Origin: Mortierella sp. BCC40632
Taxonomy: Eukaryota > Mortierellomycota > Mortierellomycetes > Mortierellales > Mortierellaceae
Assembly: GCA_011634665.1 (NCBI GenBank)
Contig: WAEK01000007.1
Coordinates: 1,442,501-1,506,500, forward strand
Direction of reading: 5' to 3'
Length of the DNA stretch: 64,000 bases
Shown piece by piece: positions 25,342 through 35,698 of the stretch. Every line of letters starts with the position of its first letter. Position 1 is the stretch's first letter. Under the pieces are notes generated by a model. It was not told the DNA's origin. It made no database searches and saw only the letters and a program-made list of their open reading frames with translations. Both the position numbers and the translations under genes were made by a program.

Positions 25342-26559
25342 ATGCGTCTTCGTCGATCATTCGAAATGGAACCCAATGACCATAACTCCTCTGTCTCTGT
25401 TTCGATACAGGACCTCCACAACTCCATGATCCTTCCCCGTCCTGGCTCCTCCTCACCCAGCCAGGCTCATCTTGACCACCCTCTCGCTCTCGACACCGAT
25501 TCTTTCTCGGCAACCAGACACACAGACGTTATGACTGTAACCCGACGTGCCAGCAGCAATGACATGCCATCTTTGGCCCCAATCAGGACTTCACCAAGCC
25601 AGAGATCATCCTCGGTTGTCTCGCTACCATCGCTCTCATGCCTAACTCAATCATCCGAGGTCACCTCAGAGTCTGTGGGTGCAGAAAGCACCTCCAAGGG
25701 TATTTGGTCATTACGGGCTGCGCATGACGGCCACACCGTCCGTGATGATCTTGACCAAAGCGGCGACTGTAGAGGTAGGAGGGAGAGCAAAGGAGAAGAA
25801 AATGGTGGCGGTAACAGCGGCGTCGGCGATAATGACAATGGGAAGAGCAGACAGTCATGGCAATATAGTTCTGCGCAGACCGAGCCTAAAAGATACGAGC
25901 TAGTGTATCCATTTCAAGAACAGAACAACAACCTAGACAACAAAGAATACACCAGTGTCGTGGTGGGTACCCCACCGACTCCAGTTAGAATTCACCCTTG
26001 GTCGAAATCTAATTCAAGCCCAAACAATCGAGTCCTTGACGACGACAACGACGACGACGACAAGTCGATGGATGTGGATCCGACTGCACCTGTTTCTCCC
26101 TGTCCCGTTCCTGTGAATAAGGATACAGCGTCCTTAAGCGCACAAGCACAATCACAAGCACAAGCCGAGAGCCGAGTCGCAGATCGATACGGCGACAACA
26201 AAACAGAATCGAATCTTCATGTCATGGCAGAAAGCACGAGCTTGCCTCTCTCACCACAGCCGTCCCTCAACCAACAACGTCCCATTGTTGAACCACACCT
26301 ACGCTTGTCGCCGTTGATGGCGTCTGCGCCCTTGTCGGCGGCACAATTGCATTCGGTTGACACACCCGTGACAACAATCCTTCCCGACAAGGTTGACCTG
26401 TTAGAGGAGAGCAACTCCTCGACTGTCGATCCTTGGCGGAGTCGCCGAGGTCAAGCTCAGGATCAAAGTCTGGCCCCCGTTTCTTCCACCTTCTCCTTTC
26501 AAGGGGATGAGAGCGAACGGGGAGCACAGCAGCCCCATGCTGTGACACCAACAAGGTAA
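25342..26559 (+). CDS. Serine-rich hypothetical protein, unrecognised
   Basis: Open frame of 405 codons from ATG 25342 (second in-frame ATG at 25366). Not a recognised family. It is rich in Ser, Pro, Gln and Thr, with many SP/TP and S-S clusters, an Asp-rich patch (DDDNDDDDK) and MDVDPT; most of it looks disordered, as in transcription or signalling adaptors. Codon composition is mixed, unlike the CT-rich flanks, which supports real coding. An AG just before the ATG fits a 5' leader intron. The final codons overlap a possible donor (ACAAG then GTAAAA at 26557), so it may instead be a first exon; the obvious acceptors near 27210 do not join in phase with the next gene. Confidence 0.55.
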   Translation: MRLRRSFEMEPNDHNSSVSVSIQDLHNSMILPRPGSSSPSQAHLDHPLALDTDSFSATRHTDVMTVTRRASSNDMPSLAPIRTSPSQRSSSVVSLPSLSCLTQSSEVTSESVGAESTSKGIWSLRAAHDGHTVRDDLDQSGDCRGRRESKGEENGGGNSGVGDNDNGKSRQSWQYSSAQTEPKRYELVYPFQEQNNNLDNKEYTSVVVGTPPTPVRIHPWSKSNSSPNNRVLDDDNDDDDKSMDVDPTAPVSPCPVPVNKDTASLSAQAQSQAQAESRVADRYGDNKTESNLHVMAESTSLPLSPQPSLNQQRPIVEPHLRLSPLMASAPLSAAQLHSVDTPVTTILPDKVDLLEESNSSTVDPWRSRRGQAQDQSLAPVSSTFSFQGDESERGAQQPHAVTPTR

Positions 26560-26615
26560 AAGCGAACTCTGACTCCACGACGGATGCAAACCAATGTTCG
26601 GTCCATCCTTTTTTT

Positions 26616-26647
<32 letters not shown>

Positions 26648-27365
26648 CGGTTCATGCCACGAGAGCATGTCATGTTGTGCGGCGTGGTTTGACCGCGCTG
26701 CCGGTTGCTGACGGCTGCTATTGTTACTGCTGTTTAATGTTGCAGCTTGCTCTCCCAGCTCAGACATTAGTCATCGGCGGGCGATGCGGGCGGCGTTAAA
26801 CTGTGTTTTTGTGCGTGATTGTGTGTGAATGAATGAGTGAGTGAATGAGTGAGTGAATGTGTGTGTGTGTGTGTGTTGTGTGTGGTGTTTCCATCTTGAT
26901 TCCCTTCCCCTTCTCTGTGTACCATGCGCCTCTGGACACTTGCAGCTCTTGGTCGCGGTTGGACATTTTTTTTTTTTCTCTGACCCGTTGGGCGTATGGG
27001 TAGAGAGCACTGGTACCGCACCCGAATTGTCCTGGTGGTCCTTTACCGGTGCTTAAGGCCCTTGAGATGCATACCGTTTCTGGACACGAAAAAGGGAACC
27101 CAGCTCCAAAAAAAAAAAAAAAAGGTCCTGTCCACACGAACTCGACAGAATTCCCTTTCTCTCTTCGTCATTGCTCCGCCTCTTTATTTTTTCACTGTTC
27201 TTGTTTCCCCAACCTTGCTTTGTTCAGCACTCTTCTTTATTACTCACTCACACGCACCCCGCTTTCGGGTTCGCATCCTTTTCTCTTTCCCTTTCTCTCA
27301 CCCTTACCCTCACTTACCCTCTTTCTTCCCTTTTCTCTCTCTCTCTCCCTCTCTCTCTTCCCCAC
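26560..27365. promoter_or_regulatory. Intergenic region and CT-rich leader before the duplicated-module protein
   Basis: Holds a T-rich block at 26608-26647, (TGAA/TGAG)n then (TG)n at about 26826-26885, an A18 run near 27106, and a pyrimidine-rich leader (27130-27365) of the type preceding several ATGs here. No coding signal. Confidence 0.5.
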
Positions 27366-30350
27366 ATGCCTCTACTTGATCGCCCCCCTTCGTTTCCGCA
27401 CTCGCGCTCGTCTCCATCCCCACCTCTGCTGTTCAACTACTCACCTTCCTCGCCACTCCACCAACCCTATCTCGCTCCCAATAGATCGGCCTTCCAGGAA
27501 CTGCCCTCCGACCATCGCTCATGGACCAACGACTCACGCTCACCTCTCTTGCCCTGGCAAAAGCATCTCTCTTACTCTCGTCATGATGATTCGTTGCCTT
27601 CTCTCCCTCCACATTCGCACCCATCCCCATCGACGGTCGATTTAGCTCAACGAGACTACAAGACAGCCGCACTTTCTTTCACTAGTCGTCATACACCTTC
27701 GTCCTCTTCTTCTCGTTCACTCTTTACAGAACCATCCTTCTCGCCACCACCTCCACCACCTCCACCATCACAACAACACAAGGCCTACACTGGACCTAGT
27801 GTCTCGCACCCCGAGGACAGAGCCCCTGGCGTTCAGTCCTCGTCCTCGTCTTCATCCTTGTTTACAACCAATCCATACTCAGAGACTTGCTCGCCATCTT
27901 TCCGTACGCAAGCCTCTGAAGACTCATCTACAACACATGATAATACGGATCTAGGCAAGACCTGGGATGGGCCAATCCCTGGCGTCGAGTCATTGACGGA
28001 GGCAGAAGAGTCCCATCGGAGCCACTCCTCCTTTGGATCAACAAGACGGCTGCCGATCATCCTGCCTTCACCCGTCTCGTCCTTGTTCCCGTCTCACCCG
28101 TTTCCAGGATCGCGCCCTCTTGGTCTGCAAGGGGGTTCCGCAGCGACAACCGCTGTGCCCGAGAGTGCCCGTCTCTCGATGCATGCACATGGCCCCCGTG
28201 GAGGAGGGAACAGTCAAGTCATGTCGATCGATCCAGCGGAACGACCGCCGGGACGGTCTACTGTCGATCCTATGAATTTTTCAAGTCATTCATACAGGGG
28301 TATGTCCTCACCTACAACTTTAATGAACTCGGCTACCTCTCCACCACCAGCTCAACCTCCACCTGCATCGATGATCTATCGTAATATCTCGGCTCGAGGT
28401 ACACCCAAGGGTCCATTGCCAATGGATATTCAGATCAGTCTATTGAAGAGTGTTTTGAAGCACGATCCATTCAATTGTCCTATCCGTCGAACCACTCAAG
28501 CCTGGGAATGCATTGCACGTGAACAAGGTATCCGTGCACGAACGTGTGCCAGACGGTACGACAACATTATGCAATCCAGCATCTCGGGACGAGATCGACC
28601 AGGCTCAGGTACCGAAGAACAATTGATGACCAAAAAAAAGTTGTTGGAACAATTGTTGGTGATGATGAATCAACCTCAAGCTCTGTTGAGGATGCAAAAG
28701 AAACGACGATATCGTTCCGAGGATGCGGATCGGAAATTGTTACTTGAAACCATTCGACAGAATCCATTTTCACAAAAAGTGGGGCAAGTGGCCAAGGCCT
28801 GGGAGGATGTTCGAGATGCATTGGATATGAAGGTGCATGCACGACAATGCATTCGAAGAGTCAATCGGATGGTCAAGCCCTATCTCCTCAGAGAGCGCAT
28901 GTACAAGGGGAATATCCCCGAAGAGATGCGTGAAGTCAATGATGACCTAGTCAAGCAGGTGATCCAGCTGATGGACATGTCAGGCAATGGAGCTTCCCTC
29001 GAGGACGATGGTGGGAATTCACAAGACGAGGACAGTGCCTCAGTGGCCTCGGACTCTGAAGATCCCGAAGATGGATATCCCGCCGAGTCTTCTTTGCGGC
29101 CCATGCGTGAGACGGATGAGTTGCAAGACGATCAGGATGAGGTCATGGCAAATAGCGATTCAGTGGCTGCTGGTAAGCGTACTGGAGTCGATACAGCTAT
29201 GGAGACCTCCTTCCCTTTGTTGTCGATTGCAAAGTCGACCTCGTCCTCGATCAAGAACGAAGCTGGAGAGGCTGCTGCCTCGGAAGAGAATGACAGAAAG
29301 GTGAAGAGTCCATTGCCGAGTGGATCTAATAGTTCAAGATCACAATATGAAGCCGAGTTCAAGCCGCAACGACTCTTTGGCTCACATCCTTATCATCAAC
29401 CTCGAGAGTCGGCGGGTGCCTCATCACGACATTCGTCCTTTCATGCCTCTCAGGTCCACCGAAAGTCCTCTCGGGGATCTTCCTTGTCGACCTCGGCGAC
29501 GCGTGAAGCCGATGAGGAGAGTGGACGACCTGTCAAATATTTGCGTTCGAGTGAGAGATCCAGTATCGATGGGTCCGATTCTCGAAGGGTATCTGGGAGT
29601 GGGTTCATGGTCAAGAGTCCAGTGATGGATCAAACCTATCCACACACGCTTCCTTCACCAGCCTCCACGTCCAAGTCAAGTTCAGGGTCCTTCTCGGGAG
29701 GATCCTTTCCCTGGTTACCAGAATCACATCTGCCCTCGAGAGAAAGTTTTCCTTCCCCTCCATCCACGACTTCGACCTCGACCACGTCATCCGCGGCCGA
29801 GTTGCAACCACTTTATCGAACGATTCTGAACGAATTTCATGCAGTGCGTGGATATCTGGTTCAGTTGGATGGACAACGACAAAGGGACAAGGAGAACCAA
29901 AAGGCGATGTATTATATTTTGGAAAAGGTTCAGAAACAGGTTCAACAGCAGCAACAATGCATTGAAGAGATTCAACAACAACTCAAGACCATTCTGGTTC
30001 ATGATCGGTCTCCAGGCAAGGAATCTTCTCCAAATCATTCAATGTACCCCCCGTCGTACCCTCCTCATCATCACCAGCAGCAACAGCAACAGCAACAGCA
30101 GTCATCGTCTTCGTCCACTTCGTCCTCAACATTTTCATATTCTCAGACTCGAAGGGGGAGTACCGAGTATTCGGGACCAGCTTTGTTTTCGTCGAATGGT
30201 ACGAGTGTGAATCCTTTTGAATCAGACAAGAAAGAGATAGTGTCGAGTGGAGTGGATCATTCTATGGAGCATGACCGAAGATCATCCTGGAAGGAGAATA
30301 GCTGTACTTTGAAACCAGAAGCCCATCGCACAAGGCAATCGCTACCATAG
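27366..30350 (+). CDS. Large putative DNA-binding protein with two copies of a helical (Myb/SANT-like?) module
   Basis: Single predicted exon, about 994 aa from ATG 27366. The frame is open further 5', but that part is CT-rich leader. The first 350 residues are Ser/Pro-rich and disordered. Two similar modules follow, at about 353-405 and 450-508. Both read L-L-x-x-[VI]-x-x-x-x-PF, then ten or so residues to AWE, then R-x-C-x-RR and a terminal hydrophobic residue. The spacing of Leu, Trp and Arg/Cys suggests three helices as in Myb/SANT or trihelix folds (inference). An acidic stretch (about 520-600), a Ser-rich region, and a Gln-rich coiled coil (about 815-880, with KVQKQVQQQQQ) complete it. 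I do not recognise a named family. A nuclear transcription-factor role is likely but unproven. Confidence 0.8.
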   Translation: MPLLDRPPSFPHSRSSPSPPLLFNYSPSSPLHQPYLAPNRSAFQELPSDHRSWTNDSRSPLLPWQKHLSYSRHDDSLPSLPPHSHPSPSTVDLAQRDYKTAALSFTSRHTPSSSSSRSLFTEPSFSPPPPPPPPSQQHKAYTGPSVSHPEDRAPGVQSSSSSSSLFTTNPYSETCSPSFRTQASEDSSTTHDNTDLGKTWDGPIPGVESLTEAEESHRSHSSFGSTRRLPIILPSPVSSLFPSHPFPGSRPLGLQGGSAATTAVPESARLSMHAHGPRGGGNSQVMSIDPAERPPGRSTVDPMNFSSHSYRGMSSPTTLMNSATSPPPAQPPPASMIYRNISARGTPKGPLPMDIQISLLKSVLKHDPFNCPIRRTTQAWECIAREQGIRARTCARRYDNIMQSSISGRDRPGSGTEEQLMTKKKLLEQLLVMMNQPQALLRMQKKRRYRSEDADRKLLLETIRQNPFSQKVGQVAKAWEDVRDALDMKVHARQCIRRVNRMVKPYLLRERMYKGNIPEEMREVNDDLVKQVIQLMDMSGNGASLEDDGGNSQDEDSASVASDSEDPEDGYPAESSLRPMRETDELQDDQDEVMANSDSVAAGKRTGVDTAMETSFPLLSIAKSTSSSIKNEAGEAAASEENDRKVKSPLPSGSNSSRSQYEAEFKPQRLFGSHPYHQPRESAGASSRHSSFHASQVHRKSSRGSSLSTSATREADEESGRPVKYLRSSERSSIDGSDSRRVSGSGFMVKSPVMDQTYPHTLPSPASTSKSSSGSFSGGSFPWLPESHLPSRESFPSPPSTTSTSTTSSAAELQPLYRTILNEFHAVRGYLVQLDGQRQRDKENQKAMYYILEKVQKQVQQQQQCIEEIQQQLKTILVHDRSPGKESSPNHSMYPPSYPPHHHQQQQQQQQQSSSSSTSSSTFSYSQTRRGSTEYSGPALFSSNGTSVNPFESDKKEIVSSGVDHSMEHDRRSSWKENSCTLKPEAHRTRQSLP

Positions 30351-30578
30351 AGCCATAGATATTTATATTATATATAAAAAAAAAATCAAAAAGAATCGAG
30401 ACATGAAAAAAAAAAAAAAATCGATTTGCTCTTCTGCATTTGGAGATTATGGTATTTATCGAGCCCTCCACGGTCAAATGGGTAATGTCTTGGCAATCCA
30501 TTGTGAGCTTCTATAGGTAATCCTGTCTTGGAGTGTCCATATTTTTTTCTTCTTCTTCTTCTTCTTTCTTGACTCCTT

Positions 30579-31615
30579 TTATGCGTCCTGACCAATGATG
30601 TCCAGTTTGTAAATGGTGATTCTTCCGAAAAAGTCGGTGCTCGACTCGAAAATGATCTTGATCCTCGAGGTTTCCTTTCGATCCGATTCTGTCACAGGAA
30701 AGCTGTATTGTCCAGGAAAAAAAAAATAAAAATAAAAAAGAAAAAGAAAAAGAAAAAGAAAAAAGAAAAGAAAAGAAATGGGAGTTTTCACGTTCCTCCG
30801 TGCGAGACTCGGGTTAAGGTGACATAGCATATCAAGGCATCATTTCTTTTCATGAGTTGGCCAAGGTATATAAACGAGAGAAAGTAAACCATTGCAAACA
30901 AAGAAAAAAAAAACAAAACGCAAAAATAAATAAATAGATAGATAGATAATAAAAAGGACACGTCGTTGATATCTGAAGAGGGTTAATGTCTTCTGGGTAG
31001 AATTTGATCACTTCTTCAAATTCGCCCTGATCGTTTGTGGCAAGGAGTTGACAGGTCTTGCCGACAAATCCTCCTTGAAACATGATCTCAACGGCCTCCA
31101 CATTGACCTTGCGTCCAAAGTCGATCACAATGAACTGGGGTGTGCCCTAGAGAATAGTGAAATAGAGAGTTATATCCTGGAAAGGTGAGTTAAAGGTCTT
31201 TTTTTTCTTCTTCTTCTTGAGAGTGAGTCGAGTCGATTTTTTTTTTTCCCCGCTGATCAATGCGAATGGTGGCGTATCAAGTAGTATGATTCCTGGCTTA
31301 CAGCTTCCGAGTTCCAGCAAGTTTCGTCGCTACCGTCGGTCAAGAACTGCTTTCCATACAGAGAAGTTTCACGGTTGAGGACAGAGCTCACTCTAGGAAG
31401 AAGAGGAAGAGAGAGAGAGAGAGAGAGAGAGAAAAGACGTGTCAGGTAAGCCCTCGTATACCGTGAGCCCTTTTTTTTTTTTTTTTTTTTGAAAAAAAGC
31501 GTGTCTTTGAGGATGGTGGTGAGTGTTTTTCTTTTCCTCTTTTTTTTTTTCTGTTCTAAAAAATGGTGCTATGCATTTACTTGATTCTGCAATCGGCATT
31601 CAACAGGCTGGTCAT
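30579..31615 (-). CDS. NR2C2AP: NR2C2AP-like F5/8-type discoidin-fold protein
   Basis: Predicted minus-strand exons are 31615-31581, 31392-31302, 31146-30962 and 30702-30579; 144 aa (human NR2C2AP 139). Shared landmarks: KVSSVLNRETS, DETCWNS, the FQGGFVGK strand, FYPEDINPLQ and STDFFGRITIYKL near the C-terminus. The family has a single galactose-binding-like beta-sandwich; in humans it is a repressor of nuclear receptor TR4, but fungi lack such receptors, so its role here is unknown. ATG 31615 was preferred over the next one because only it keeps phase across intron 1 (AA/A forms Lys). The intron 3 donor (AC then GTGTCC) is weak. Divergent from RRP41 with a shared interval of 288 bp. Confidence 0.85.
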
Positions 31616-31903
31616 GGTCCAAAAAAAAAAAAAAAAAAAAAGTTTTTTAAAAAAAAAGTGAGAGGAAGTGGGGGGGGGGGGAGGAGGCATCAAAGCCCAA
31701 AGGGCCCAAAGGTTCCTTTCTGTGGCTTGAGCCTCCCACAACAGTCCATAAAAAAAAAAAAAAAAAAAAAAAAAAAGTGAGTGTGCTGTTCAAAAAAAAA
31801 AATTGCTCTACCCAGTACCAGTGGCCAGTCTTTTTTTTTTTTTTTTTTTTTTTTTTCATCCAACAGTTTTTTTTTTCTTTCAAGAGGATCAAGCATTGCC
31901 AGC
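31616..31903. promoter_or_regulatory. Compact divergent promoter, NR2C2AP-like / RRP41
   Basis: 288 bp between two opposite start codons. It carries A20, A30 and T24 runs, a G10 run (about 31671-31680) and GGGCCCAAAGG motifs. Long rigid dA:dT tracts of this kind usually exclude nucleosomes, which fits a shared promoter (inference). Confidence 0.55.
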
Positions 31904-33077
31904 ATGGTAATACCAGGAGCTAGGAACATTGGACACGATGAACCCCCTTTTTTTTTTCATGGGACCAGACAGAGGACTCGACTCTTTTCTCAATTGCATG
32001 CTCTTTGAATCTTGGGTTTCTAACACTCTCTACCTTCTTGCCTCCCCCCCCCTTTCCATACTTTTCTTTTTCCTTTTTTTTTATCCTACCTACTATGATA
32101 GTCCCGAGTTGAACTTTTGACTCCTGAAGGTGGGTCAAGTCTCTTCGTTTGATCGATATCGGACTGGACCAGGAAAACAACAACAACAACAACAGCAGCA
32201 GCAAGCAACAACAACTAGATTTTGACACGACTTTCCACACTGATGTTCGATCGACCTGCAATATTTATTTATTTATTTATTTTACCCAATCTGTTTCCAC
32301 CATCGCCACTCTAGGTCTCCGTGTGGATGGTCGCCGACCTGCCGAGCTGAGAAAGATCACTAGTACGACATCAGTCCTCTCACAAGCTGACGGATCTGCG
32401 TATATCGAACACGGAAACACCAAAGTCCTTGCTGCCGTCTATGGACCTTGTGAAGCTAGACATCGTGCTCTTGTGGTTCATGATCGCGCCATTATCAATG
32501 TTGAACTCAACGTCGCCCCCTTCAGCACAAGTGAACGCCGGAGGAGAACCAAGTCAGACAAGTAAGGCGGATAGAGGAAAAAAAAAAAAAAAAAAAAAAA
32601 GAGAGAGAGAGAGAGATTTTTCTTTGGCTTTGTGAATTCAGAGTGGATCGGTCAGCCTGAAATGTGGCAATGGTCGTTACGAAACAGAATAAGGAGAAGA
32701 AGAAAAAACATCTAACACTCATTTTCTCTATTAGGCGACTGCTAGAGATGTCTTCGTTTGTCAAACAGACTTTTGAGGCAGTGGTGATGACGAACCTTTA
32801 TCCTCGGTCACAGATTGACGTGTATCTTCAGGTTATTCAACACGACGGCGCGATGCTTCAGGCTTGTATCAATGCCACCACCTTGGCTCTGATTGACGCA
32901 GGAATTGCCATGTCCGACTATGTGTGTGCCTGTACTGCAGGATGGATCGATCGCGAGCCTGCTATTGGTAATTAGATACTTTTTCTTTCTTTCTTTCTTC
33001 ACAGAGATATTTGCTCCGCTAGGAATTAGGACTCTGTTCTCCAATGCTTTACTTTTGGTCACTACTAACAGCTTTTT

Positions 33078-33135
<58 letters not shown>

Positions 33136-33384
33136 TTCTTCTGAAAATCGACTTTGATAGATCTCAACTATATTGAAGAGTCCTCCGACACGTCAGAAGT
33201 CACGATTGCATTACTACCCAAGTCGGGCAAGGTCACACTGGTTCAAATGGAGTCTAGGCTACATGTGGATAAACTGGAAGAACTTTTGTCGCTTGCAAGG
33301 GATGGTTGTCGACAACTCTATGGAGAGCTTGACCGGACTATCCGTGATCGTGCCGAGGACTTGGCCAAGAAGCTTGTTGTATAG
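31904..33384 (+). CDS. RRP41: Exosome RNase PH-like subunit RRP41 (EXOSC4)
   Basis: Predicted exons are 31904-31906 (ATG only), 32102-32129, 32315-32561, 32735-32967 and 33161-33384; 244 aa (yeast 246, human 245). The joined N-terminus M-SRVELLTPEGLRVDGRRP matches yeast Rrp41. Later: ADGSAYIEHGNTKVLAAVYGP, NLYPRSQIDVYLQV, TLALIDAGIAM. It is one of six RNase PH-like ring subunits of the RNA exosome (nucleus and cytoplasm), which degrades and trims RNA from the 3' end. Exon 2 is preceded in frame by TAG, so an upstream exon is required. ATG followed directly by GTAATA at 31907 gives the right phase and length. Intron 4 has a (TC)n run as its pyrimidine tract. Confidence 0.93.
33083..33132. repeat. 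(TC)n microsatellite in RRP41 intron 4
   Basis: About 25 uninterrupted TC units upstream of the exon 5 acceptor. Confidence 0.9.
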
Positions 33385-33564
33385 TGGTTTTTTTTCTTGT
33401 CCTAGTAAAAAAAAAAAAAAAAAAAAAAAATCGCAAAGTGGCTTGAACTCCCTTTTTTTTTCACAGATTAGCTTTGCCCAAAGAAGGAGAAGGAATGCAT
33501 GCATTGGATCTCTCACTCCTAATCCATCTCTCTCATCTCTCTCTCTCCCCCAAAAGCTCCGAAA

Positions 33565-35698
33565 ATGACATCCCGCAGCGCGAATCCACCATCTCCGCCA
33601 GCGCCGTCATTCATCTTTCGTGGCCATGAGGCACCCATCCACAGTCTAGAATTCTTTTCCAACAATATGTTTCTCGTGACAGGAGACGAGGCAGGTTGGG
33701 TTTTTGTATGGGATCTTTGGAAACGACGTCCTCTCTACAAGTGGCAAGCCCACTCGGCCTCCGTGTTGGCCATCAAGGTCGTTTCTATCCCAGGAGCCAT
33801 AGACTCCAACCTTGGATCTGTGGTGTGTCCAAGTTACGTAGTGAGCCATGGTCGAGACAATGAGATTCATGTCTGGGATTTGACCTTGATCCTGGAACAG
33901 GCTCTACGCCCAAGTCATGTCTCGACTCGATTCAAGGAGAGTCAGAACCATCCTTCACTCACACCTCTATTCAGTCTCCCTGTCAATGCACTCAATTTCT
34001 GTAAACTATCGGTTCTTGTTGACGCTCTGGAGTCGTCACCGGATCCTGGGAGGGTGATAACGACGAGGGCAGGAGCGGGAGTGGGAACGGATACGGATGC
34101 GAGCCATCCGAAGGATTCTCCAACCACGACCGCTCTAGGTAAAATCTACCGCCATTTCTATATCGCCGTACCGTCTCCGACCACTGCGAGTTTGGTCGAT
34201 ATTTATGATATTGTGAAACCAGAACGGACAATGGCGGCTATTGGACCTCTCTCCCAACAAGATTTCTCGGAGAAGAAATGGGGAAGTGCGATGGCGATCC
34301 AGCTCTTTTGGTCTCTGCCGGAAGACGAGGAAGAGAGAGAAAAGAAGAAGAAAGAGGAGGAGTCTCTTCTGCAATTAGATCTCCTAGTAGGGAGCGGAGG
34401 AGAAGAAGGAGGGGGAGGAGGTAGCGGTACTTCTACCTCCACTACTACCCCGGGGGCTCACAACCGTCGTCATTCGTCGGGTCTAGATCGCCGGAGGACG
34501 CTGCAAATGTTGGTAGCCTATGAAGACGGCTCTGTGACTCTGTTCAGGGAAAAGACTCTTCCCAACAGAATGACCGAGAGTGAGTCTGGTAGCAAATTGG
34601 CTAAAAGACAAATGGAGGTCCTTTGGTCTGTCAAGCAGCATCGGGAGCCTGGTAGGTTGTCTGTTAGTCTTACTGTTTGTGGGTAGGGGGGAGAGAGAGA
34701 GAGAGAGAGAGAGAGAGGGGAAGGGAGGACAAATCAGCTAATCGGCGGTTTTCTTTTTTTCTTTTTCTTCCTACCTCTCACCTCCCTACTCCTTACTCTT
34801 CTTTGTTGGATTTTTTTTTTTTTTTGTTCTTGGCCGCTTTTAGTTCTTGCACTAGACATTTCACGCGACAGACGGTTTTGTATTTCATGCGGTTCAGATA
34901 ACGTTCTTGTAAAATACCGACTCGACAATAATGGAATTGTTCAAGGTACCCCTGAAATTGACACGATTTCATTAAAGGCCAATGGCATTGCAGACGTTAG
35001 AATCAGGGATGATAGCAAGATCGTGGCTCTGGCTGGGTGGGATGGAAGGTTTGTCCAACGCCCTTTTTTTTTTTTTTTTTTTTTTGTTGTTGTTGTTGTT
35101 GTTGTTGTTGTTGCTATTATTGTTTGTATGTGTATATATGTGTATGTGTGTGCTTCCGAATTCTCTTTCTCTACAGGTGGAGAGGGAGGGGCTAGTTGTA
35201 CGAATAAGTTTCTTACACCACCACACATAACCGGCTATCTTTCTCTCGTTTTTTTTGTGGGGTTTGTTTATGTGTAGGATACGGGTATTCTCCTGCAAGA
35301 CCCTCAAGCCGCTGGCGGTGTTGAGTTATCATCGTGAGGGACTTTACTGCCTTGGGCTTGCCAATGTCTCGACTAGGTCTGTCGCCGTCACAGAGTCCGG
35401 TGATGCAGAGGGTTCGACTGGAAATGTTCCTGGGGCCGGGTCCCAGGGAGCCGAGGTCTCGGGAAAAGAGGACCTAATTGAGAAGGTAAACATTCGCGAT
35501 AGCAATGAAGGGAATGACGACGAGTCAGAGGAGGAGGAGGAGGAGGATGAGGACGAGGACGATGACGAGTACAGTGACAGTGACAGCAGCGACAGTGATG
35601 ACGAGGAAGCCCTCGAAGAACGACGTCTATGGTCAAGACGACATTGGATAGCTGTAGGTGGGAAGGAAAAACGGGTTAGTCTGTGGGAGATTTACTAA
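33565..35698 (+). CDS. ASA1: ASTRA-associated protein 1 (WD40; ASA1/GNB1L family)
   Basis: Predicted exons are 33565-34651, 34844-35048 and 35278-35698; 570 aa. WD40 blades visible: FRGHEAPIHSLEFF, GWVFVWDLWKRRP, VVSHGRDNEIHVWDL, LVAYEDGSVTLF, then across intron 2 GWDGRIRVFSCKTLKPLAVL and a terminal GGKEKRVSLWEIY. This order, and the conserved SYHREGLYCLGLA blade, matches yeast Asa1 and human GNB1L. These proteins belong to the ASTRA/TTT system that helps assemble PIKK kinases (TOR, Tra1). It carries an acidic insert (about 20 of 30 residues Asp/Glu/Ser near 35520-35610) and a Gly/Ser/Thr-rich insert (34400-34460). Starts 180 bp after RRP41, same strand. Confidence 0.85.

Noticed and set aside
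25342..30350. One gene spanning the Ser-rich protein and the duplicated-module protein
   Set aside because: The donor at 26557 and the plausible acceptors near 27210 do not join in phase, and the second gene has its own CT-rich leader.
30703..30962. AT-AC (U12) intron in the NR2C2AP-like gene
   Set aside because: ATATC follows LQ, but the rest of the U12 donor consensus and an AC acceptor are missing; GT at 30961 with AG at 30703 keeps phase.
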